A stretch of 64,000 nucleotides of DNA, taken from Protopterus annectens. Taxonomy: Eukaryota; Chordata; Ceratodontiformes; Protopteridae. The stretch is from assembly GCF_019279795.1 (NCBI RefSeq), contig NC_056744.1, positions 1,506,753,545 through 1,506,817,544 of the forward strand, read 5' to 3'. The translations under genes were made by a program, and so were the position numbers. Positions 56,801-64,000 of this stretch are shown piece by piece; position 1 is the stretch's first letter, and each line of letters opens with the position of its first letter. Under the pieces are notes generated by a model, which worked only from the letters and a program-made list of their open reading frames with translations, did not search any database and had not been told where the DNA came from.

Positions 56801-57638
56801 TGCCAAACATAAATTATGTGGTAGCGGAGAATAATATGCAAACTGCAGAAAACAGCTGAAGGCAATGTTAGAAATTTGAAAGGAAAGGAAAAAAAACATT
56901 ATTATTAAGATGTCTAGAGCAATCCAGAACAGTAGAATAAATTATTTTGGATGAGAACCATTTGAAGAAGGTTCAAAATATTAGAGTGAGAGAGGAAGGT
57001 TTGCAGTAGGAGATCAGCAAGTATGAAGTTTGTAAAACTGGTATCTCACACCCAAGAAACTAAACGAATGGGGATGGATAGATACAACAGTATGCTGGCA
57101 TTGGTGTAAAGATGAGACAAGAAAGTATCTCGTATGGTGAGACTGCATAGATGTAAGAAGCTTGTTGGATTCTCACAGGAAGAAGTAGAACCCATTTGTG
57201 AGAAGCAAGTTTGTAGATCATGAGAGGTTTTATTCTGAAGTTTAGGTCAAAACAGGGTACAGCAGAGTACAGAAAAGGAGCTATTAGACTGAAATGAAAA
57301 AAGGAAAGAAATCAAATGAGCAAGCAAGCAGAAGTGTTTGTGGAGGAGCCAGTGTAGGGGGCTCAAGAATGTGACCATATCAAGCTGTAAGAAAGAATTG
57401 GACCAAGCAGACATAAGTAAAGCATGTGCCAACAGATGGGAAGCATGACTTTAACAGATATTGGCAAGGAGGGGAAAGGGGGTTAGAAAATAATAAAGCT
57501 GGGGTAGCTTGAGGGAAACTGATGACAATAGGACAAGCAGGGGAGCAACAGCTCATGACTTAATAATTGTACTGAAATAACATTATAGGTAGAAAACAGG
57601 GCTAGTGACTAATTCTCCTTGGGGAAAGGTTAACTGAA
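53857..57638. other. AT-rich unique sequence, no gene recognised
   Basis: About 3.8 kb with no coding frame over 90 codons carrying a known motif and no tandem repeat. An inverted repeat at 54167-54222 is listed separately. It appears to be host or very old repeat sequence. Confidence 0.55.
54167..54222. repeat. 13-bp inverted repeat (hairpin)
   Basis: GATCTTGCAGGCA (54167-54179) pairs exactly with TGCCTGCAAGATC (54210-54222), with a 30-nt loop and partial pairing outside. It could be the core of a small inverted-repeat transposon or a chance hairpin. Confidence 0.6.
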
Positions 57639-57656
57639 GTGTAACTTAACCCCCCC
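57639..57656 (+). repeat. Inverted partner of the 58371-58387 junction
   Basis: GTGTAACTTAACCCCCC here, followed by a longer C run, is the reverse complement of GGGGGGTTAAGTTACAC at 58371-58387. Confidence 0.85.
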
Positions 57657-57834
57657 CCCCCCAACTGTAAAGAAATGTCTAAGGAAGAAAAGGCTGAGGA
57701 GCGATTGTCAAAAGGAAGCTCATAATCTGATTGAGGTCAAGACTTTAAAGCAGAGTTTTTATGTGTGGCAGTTCAGGGATGTGAAACAAGTCTGAAGCAG
57801 AATGTTGAAATATTGAGAAAATGTGTTGTACAAG

Positions 57835-57918
57835 CTAGTGATGGCAGGGAATAAAGCCCACTTATGGAAGTCTGAGTTTTGATAAATGGAATTGTTGTGT
57901 GAATTTTTTCCAAAGAAG
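57835..57918 (+). repeat. 84-bp direct repeat, first copy
   Basis: Identical over 84 bp to 58288-58371. Starts CTAGTGATGGCAGGG and ends CCAAAGAAG. Confidence 0.95.
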
Positions 57919-58287
57919 TTCACTTCTCCAGAATCATTAAAGTATGCATATCTAATAGGTAATTCTGAAGAGGTGTTAGCTAATGTATAGATCTGTTGAT
58001 TTAATTCATAATCCTATGTAAATAGTGCTTCCCTTGAAGTACAAGACTATTTAGCCTTTTTGTCCTGCAGCAAAAATGGGAACGCTATAGTTGAGCCTTA
58101 GCTAACACTTAAAGTCAAAACAGCGCATGCAGAATAGATATGAGACTTGGAAGGGTGTCACTGAGAAAAAAAGAAAACAACAGAGCCTAAAAAAATATGA
58201 CCAGTTATTAAATCAGGTAAGAATGCTGTCCAGAAATCCTTTATTTGCAAAATTGTCTGCTGAATCATCAAGAAATTCTTTAAAATT

Positions 58288-58371
58288 CTAGTGATGGCAG
58301 GGAATAAAGCCCACTTATGGAAGTCTGAGTTTTGATAAATGGAATTGTTGTGTGAATTTTTTCCAAAGAAG
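58288..58371 (+). repeat. 84-bp direct repeat, second copy, at a LINE junction
   Basis: It repeats 57835-57918 without a mismatch and passes directly into the inverted G-rich word at 58371 and then the CR1 3' end. Confidence 0.95.
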
Positions 58372-58385
58372 GGGGGTTAAGTTAC

Positions 58386-58676
58386 ACTCTGGAACAGAAT
58401 CCCAGTCCATGTTAGGCAGAGCCCCTCACTGACTCTATTCAAGAGAAATCTCGACGAGTGGATGGGAGATCATAGGTTTACCCCGGGGGTCATCTCTTTG
58501 TCACTACTAGACAGAGGCATAGTAAACTAAACCCTAAAAGGGCGTAGTATTCTCATCCTAAGGGGTGGTGTAAGCCACATACACTCTGGCTAGGCTTATA
58601 AATGCCTAGGCTTATAAATGCCCTAGGGCAGATAGCCTAGTACGAACCTATGAACCTATGAACCTATGAAAACAGT
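58386..58676 (+). mobile_element. CR1-type LINE 3' end with 8-bp tail repeats
   Basis: It starts in the RT C-terminus (cccagtccatgttaggcag, ctcactgactct) and ends with CTAGGCTTATAAATGCC (partly duplicated) and four AACCTATG units at about 58644-58672. Short tandem 8-mers at the 3' end are a CR1-clade trait. It is the cleanest 3' end of this family in the window. Confidence 0.9.
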
Positions 58677-59925
58677 TAAAAAAATTTAAGCTGTTTTTCT
58701 ACTGAAATAAAAAGTTATATCATATACCAGTTAACACTTATTATATAATTGTAGCTAACTTTTTTCCAACCTATCAAATGCCAGTTTTGCTAAGTAATGA
58801 GACATTTATTCAATTTTACACTAATTCTTTTCATCTAGAATGTTCATACATAACCTTACAAAACTCGTACTAACATGTAACATCCTTCCCTCTTAATACA
58901 TCCTCCTTGTAGCAGTGGTCATAATGTACCTAGTATAACTGCTTATCAGCTGCTCCTTCCAAGAGTAAACTGTCCCAAAACACTAGAAATTATTATTTGT
59001 CATCCCTCTTCATAAAAGTGCCACCTTTGTGGAGCAAGTAAACTATAGACAGATAGTCAAACTGCTCCCACACTCAAAAATGTGCCCACATCCAGATTCT
59101 TCACTACATAAAGAAAAATGACATTATTCATAACTCTGTATAGCTTTAGACCTAACCATAGCACAGAAACTGAGTTCATGACCTTTATAAACTATATGTA
59201 TGACAAAATTAGTTAATGGATAATTCTCAGTTCAGTACTTCTAGACTTATCAAAACCAGACAACACCAATCTAGATTTTAGTTTTGAAACATTACAGTGG
59301 CTTATATGATACTTTATACTTTACATACCTTACTCAGCCTGTACATTATTTTCACTGCAATAATCTGTCAACTTCACAGTCAATGACATTTTGCATTCCT
59401 CAAAACTCATTTGTATCCTCATAAACAATATACACACAACCTGAAAGCCATCAAACCTGATATAATAAGCAGATGACTCCAGCATATCATGCTCAGCTAC
59501 ATCCCTCAATAAATTCAACTCACACTTGCAGCTATGCTTCAGTAAAATAGAAAAATGGTAAATAAGGTTTAAAAAAAAAAAAAAAAAAAAAGAGTCCAAA
59601 TAGCAAGCAAATAACAGCAGAGCAGGCCAAGGCTGAGTGTAACCATAAAAATGCAATAGTCAAATGGATAAAAAAAGTAGAACTTGTTCAATAAACAAAA
59701 ACAAAAGACATGAACAGGTAAGAGCTTTCACCAACAAGGCTTCTGCAGACCATACACAGAGTAAAAACACTCAGGTTAAGATCTATCTGGCTCAAGTGCA
59801 ATTAATTACACAATCAAAAAATCTGAGCTGCTTGAAACAATTTAAAGTGTTAGCTACTAAAAATGTATCACATTGTGAAAATATATGTATAAATATATAT
59901 AAATATATATAAAAAGCTTAAAAAT

Positions 59926-59960
<35 letters not shown>

Positions 59961-60224
59961 TAGATAGATAGATAGATAGATATAAAATCTGATTACTTAA
60001 TGCTCAGAGCTCTAGATTTAAGAACAGGTTTAGTTTACTATAAAATGTTAACAAAACTAATGACATTTTTGCCCCATCCACTGAACAATTATACTATAAT
60101 GATTTCATCATCTTGTCAAATAGTAACAGAGAAACTGAGCTTCTACACAAAACAAAACTGACAGACTTGTTTATATCCAGACATGATTATTAAAAACTTG
60201 GGAATAGATCATGAGAATGTCTAT
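58677..60224. other. AT-rich unique sequence
   Basis: No gene seen. A poly(A/T) tract at about 59570-59592 interrupts a minus-strand open frame without known motifs. Confidence 0.5.
59929..59984 (+). repeat. (TA)n then (GATA)n microsatellite
   Basis: A TA run from about 59929 passes into six or so GATA units ending near 59984. Confidence 0.93.
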
Positions 60225-60242
60225 CCCCCAGATTCATTAATC

Positions 60243-60280
60243 TGCCATGCAGGACTAAACTAGTCCTGCATGTAAGTGGC
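60243..60280. repeat. Terminal palindrome of element B
   Basis: GCAGGACTA and TAGTCCTGC pair perfectly around AAC. TGCCA/TGGCA extend the stem. It takes the place of the 36-nt palindrome of element A but has a different sequence. Confidence 0.8.
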
Positions 60281-60668
60281 AGTTTAAGAGGAGGATGACA
60301 GCGCGCCATGCATATTAATGAAGGCGTGCTGCCTGAGCTCCAAATCCTACACTGAGTGTGGACGAATGCAGGCAGCGTGTCTGAAAGCAGAGCTCTCAGA
60401 ATAAACATGCCCCTGTAAAGTAGAACAGAAGAAAGTGTAAATAAATGAGCGAAACCGCTCATAGGTGACCACATATCTCCAACAGTTCCCATGTGTTCAA
60501 CAGCAACAGTACATTGAAATCAAATGAAGAAACCCTTGTATTTATTTTTTTTTAAAACCCCTAGTACAGCTAACTGTAGGTGCATGGGTTTGCCCATCGT
60601 TTAGCTACAGTTAAAGCAGCTGAAAAGGCTGAAGAGGATAATAAGGAATATATATGCGAATAAAGCAG

Positions 60669-60740
60669 CACAGCAATAGTGTAGTGGTTAGAGCATCCGC
60701 CTAAGAACAGGCATTCCTGGTTCGAGTCCCACTGCAGCAC
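60669..60740 (+). ncRNA. tRNA-like Pol III cassette, left end of element B
   Basis: A-box TAGTGTAGTGG (60677-60687) and B-box GGTTCGAGTCC (60719-60729) have tRNA-like spacing. GCCT/AGGC could form an anticodon-like stem. No long T run follows at once, though TTTTCC occurs about 10 nt downstream. Confidence 0.62.
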
Positions 60741-61127
60741 ATATCATTTTCCATGTGAAAACTGTATATGAACATATATTTACATCTTTTTGCCATATAA
60801 CCTACATAATAGCATTTAAATGTGAACTGGAGTACTGCATGAAATGCACATGTGAAGTGTCAGTGACATAATAAATAAGGCACTAGTAAGCAGGTTTAAG
60901 CACAGGTAAGCAGTAGTAAGCATGTCTAAGTGCAATTGCGCGGGGTTAAGCATTGCCTGCACAGATTAAGCAAAGTAGAAGCTGAGTGTAAGAAACTGTA
61001 ACCGGAGGTTAACAGTGCTTACCATCATGCAAACCCATGCATACCCGCTTACAACTGCTTTAAAGTGCCTTAATCACTCTGGATCCAATGGCCCTTGTTC
61101 TGCCTAGCAAAAAAATAACTGACTCTG

Positions 61128-61192
61128 TAAGGCTTAAACTCAGGATCTTGCACAGTATAGTCACAGTTGTTAACCACCAAGCCATCATAGCA
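61128..61192 (-). ncRNA. tRNA-like Pol III cassette, converging, element B
   Basis: Minus-strand A-box TGGCTTGGTGG (61184-61174). The B-box is decayed (GAGTTTAAGCC, 61141-61131). It occupies the same relative position as 25332-25396 in element A. Confidence 0.55.
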
Positions 61193-61664
61193 ACAGATAT
61201 GAATGAGGTATCAGCAAACTAATCCTCACCACAGGAAAATCAAACCAAACATGTGAACTGAATCGATGTACAGTGTGATGTTGGATAACCTGCCACAGAA
61301 CATAAATATGTGACCTGGAGTACTGCAGTAAGCATAGATTTGAGGTGTTATTGTAATAAAGTGTATAAGTCCCCAGGTCCCCATACAGTGTATGTACGCA
61401 TGAATCACAGATATCAGGCACATATATAACCTGTAATGAAGAATAAATCATTGCCAAATGGCAAATATAGTGCTAACTAACTATTAAGTAATGCTAACCG
61501 CAGCACAGCTCAAGTTAGTAAGTGTAAGTAATGTGTAGAGAAGCCAATTCAATCTGCCTAGTGGTATACCTCTTTAAGCAGTGCCAACGTCATGTAAGCA
61601 GGTCTTCCCCTAGCTTAGCCTTTTCAAAACTGGTCAATCACGGGGAAGTGCAGGAAAATGGCCA

Positions 61665-61672
61665 TATTTAAA
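61665..61672 (+). promoter_or_regulatory. TATA box of the element B Myb/SANT-like gene
   Basis: TATTTAAA lies 63 bp before the ATG at 61728, within a stretch similar to the element A promoter (ACCCCACAGGTGG against GCCCCATAGGTGG). Confidence 0.6.
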
Positions 61673-61727
61673 CCCCACAGGTGGAAATACTACCCATAAC
61701 TGGTTGCAGCTTCCTACTGCAGGCGGA

Positions 61728-63840
61728 ATGGCTGGTGTGGGTGAATGCACTTGATTTAGATTGCAGGGCTGGGGCATCCAGGAGTCAAAAATCATGGTAT
61801 GGCTCCTGGTAAAACACCATGATCAGAGACTACTGCAGGACCAGTACCAGGGCTTGCAGTATAAAATGGAGGCCTGGGACAGTCTCACCCGTGACCGGTA
61901 TCCCCCGGACTGGTGAGCAGGTCAGGCACTACCATGCTGACCTGAAGCAGTGGAGGGGGGGATGTACTGGAACAGTGGATCCAGATATTTCGGCAGATGT
62001 CCAATGCCCCAGGACTGAGTAAGTACTCATTCTACTAAGTAGTAAATAATTGCCTAGCTTGTGTATACTATGGATAGGTATGGCTAAATATCACTGCATT
62101 TCTCTGACAGCTGTAGATGAGCGGGCTGTGAACCAGCAAGCCCATGATTCTAGGCTGCAAAGGCTGCATTGCGAGGCAGGTTAGTAATCAGTCTGCATGT
62201 ACTATTATAACAAATAAATGTAAGAGCCTTAGAAAGTGTTACACCAGTAGAAATAAATGTGTAATAGTCTGTGAATAAAGGTATAACTCCTGGAGTGCTT
62301 CTGTTTACTCTTCTCTCATATGTTGGCAATCTGTTCCATACTATAAATAGTAATGTATCTTAAGCAATGTCACCCACACTGTGGCAGGCAGATAAAATGG
62401 GCATGATATCCTGCATAACAATGTTGGAAGTGCCAAGAGGTCAGTTATATTGTACAAGTTAGGGAGACTTAGATAGAAAACAGTTGAAAGCTTTACGGCA
62501 ATTCCCTGATAGCACAGTGTACTGTGATGTTAGCTATAATATTTTGTCACACACAACAGGGGTTTGAATCCTGGGAGTGCTACTAAGTTGTATGCATAAT
62601 CATACCCCACAACTATACAGATTTTAATACAATGTTCAGATAGAAAGCTGTATGCATACTTACATGCAACAACAGTACAGAATTTGCTAGAATATTCAAA
62701 ATGTAAGTTGTATGCATATTCATACCCCACAACTGTTCCAATCTGTCCAGCATGTCCAGAAAAATGGCCCATATCATCAGCTTGGTACCCTGTTCCCCTG
62801 AAAATCCAGTGTGATGTTTCAAGAATTGTAGGCAGCTGTCAATGACATATAACTGATATTCAAACGTGTACATAGTCAGAGAATGTATATGGAAACAAAC
62901 CTATCATTCTAGAACCTCACCCAAAGTGTATGACAGCAATTCTCAACATATGTTGCATTAACACCTGCAGCCTGTCACACCTGTATGTAAGACACAGGGC
63001 ATGTATATAATAATTTATAAACATACCAGTGTACAATATAAGGCCATTATGTAGTGTAAGAATACATGTACAGGAAAGACCACTGCAGTGACTAAGAATG
63101 TTGTGAAAAAAACAAGGATATATTAGGTGTTAATTGAAGTCTCTCTCTCACCCCTACCAAATGTGCATAATAACATAATGACACTCCTCAAATGGTATGT
63201 GTACACTCCACACTTTTGTTGGCACATATGTCCTAATGGTTTATAAATATTCAGATTTGTTCCTATGCATGTGCCATGTGAAAATACACCCATATTGGGG
63301 GCCTGTTGCCATCAATGAAACCTGCATATTCCTGTAATGGCCACTGTTGTTCCATATATGCATGTGTTCTGCTTGCTCTGCAACTGTGTTAAATCTGGTG
63401 TGTTGGGTTAATGAGAATACCTATGCATGCTGTTATAACTAATCCTGAATGCTGTTGACTGTTACTAACTCATATCTGTCATAACCTGTGGCAACACAGC
63501 TCGTATGGGAAGGCCGGTCCCAGCGGATCCACCTGTCCCACCTCAGCTGGCCATGGCACCAGGCACCAGCACATCTGGGGCCCAGTCTGGGACCTCCTCC
63601 TCCATGGGCCCTGCGCCACCTTTGGGTGGAACCACTGCAGGGGATGGGGCTCACCCCCACCATCAGAGTGGGCTCGGCAGGGAACCTGTCACCCGTCAAC
63701 AGATCCAGGCCGTGGTGCATAAGGAGCTCGATCTGGAGTATCAAGAGTGGCTATGCCAGCTTGAGGGCCGAGTAGCGCTATTAGAGGGTGAGCCTGCCCC
63801 TCCTACACAGCCCCCATCACAGCCACCTTCGGGGCTGTGA
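61728..63840 (+). pseudogene. Myb/SANT-like protein gene of element B (three exons)
   Basis: Exons are 61728-62018, 62111-62179 and 63500-63840, with splice sites GTAAGT, GACAG/GTTAGT and ACACAG. The middle exon is 69 nt, as in element A, and splice phases agree. Exon 1 reads QGWGIQESKIMVWLLVKHHD and then, after a one-base shift, GIPRTGEQVRHYHADLKQ. Exon 2 has AHDSRLQRLHCEA. Exon 3 is Pro-rich with QIQAVVHKELDLEYQEWL and ends PSQPPSGL. A TGA at codon 9 (61752) and the shift in exon 1 inactivate it. It is the ortholog-like counterpart of gene 1 in A. Confidence 0.75.
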
Positions 63841-64000
63841 AGGTGCAGTGGTGACTGCCCATGGGTGGGGGCCTCAGTCCCACTGTTTCCAGTTGGGGCT
63901 CATGGGCTTGTGACTTCCAAACACCCCTCCCCGTCCAAGGTGTTTACCCCCCACATGTGTCATATACTGGCCCTGCATGCATCTTGTGTGTCTTGTCTGT

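Larger units (their letters stand above)
60225..64000. mobile_element. Second PIF/Harbinger element (element B), left part only
   Basis: The terminus CCCCCAGATTCATTAATC resembles the CCAGATTCA core of element A. It is followed, in the same order as in A, by a palindrome, a plus-strand and a minus-strand tRNA-like cassette, a TATA box 63 bp before the ATG, and the three-exon Myb/SANT-like gene. Sequence identity to A is moderate, so the two are separate old insertions of related families rather than a recent duplication. The right end and transposase would lie beyond the window. The first base is uncertain. Confidence 0.75.

Overview
This is non-coding, transposon-dense DNA from a eukaryote, almost certainly a vertebrate with a large, repeat-rich genome (lungfish, amphibian or another large-genome lineage; the species cannot be fixed from the sequence). 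The reasons are the mix of families: a Penelope-like element with a GIY-YIG nuclease, a single-ORF L2/CR1-group LINE, many CR1-type LINE fragments with an esterase ORF1, tRNA-like and other short repeats, and PIF/Harbinger DNA transposons with a HARBI1-type transposase. No host gene was recognised.

Layout. (1) 1-3410: decayed Penelope-like retroelement with a hammerhead-ribozyme-like fold near its 3' side. (2) 4766-22881: a 76-bp satellite split by one block of about 10.7 kb (4988-15662). That block is a minus-strand LINE. Its body (about 4988-8923) is preceded, in transcription order, by tandem 2.34-kb units (8924-11261, 11262-13607 and a partial third unit from 13608), each with a TATA box on the LINE strand. 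The outermost unit carries 13 copies of a 127-bp repeat and ends where transcription from such a TATA box should start. The satellite to the right contains five copies of one SINE-like insertion, amplified with the satellite as a higher-order repeat. (3) 22882-24335: unique sequence with a CR1 fragment.

(4) 24339-53853: a giant PIF/Harbinger element (element A, about 29.5 kb) with 17-bp terminal inverted repeats and a 3-bp ATA target duplication. It carries two Myb/SANT-like genes on the plus strand (gene 1 at 25588-27577 and gene 2 at 33555-36204, both with nonsense codons) and an intact 383-aa DDE transposase on the minus strand (51337-52488). About nine CR1-type LINE fragments, a truncated copy of the L2-like LINE and two tandem arrays of a short repeat with a Pol III-like box are nested inside. 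(5) 53857-60224: mostly unique AT-rich sequence with a small rearrangement around a CR1 3' end. (6) 60225 to the end of the window: the left part of a second, diverged element (element B), with the same order of terminal palindrome, two convergent tRNA-like cassettes, TATA box and three-exon Myb/SANT-like gene.

How the parts work together (inference from family knowledge): in PIF/Harbinger elements the Myb/SANT-like protein binds the transposase and the element ends and brings the transposase to the nucleus and the DNA. Element A still has an apparently usable transposase and both ends, while its Myb-like genes are damaged. The features least explained by known families are the pair of convergent tRNA-like cassettes shared by elements A and B, and the LINE with very long tandem promoter units.
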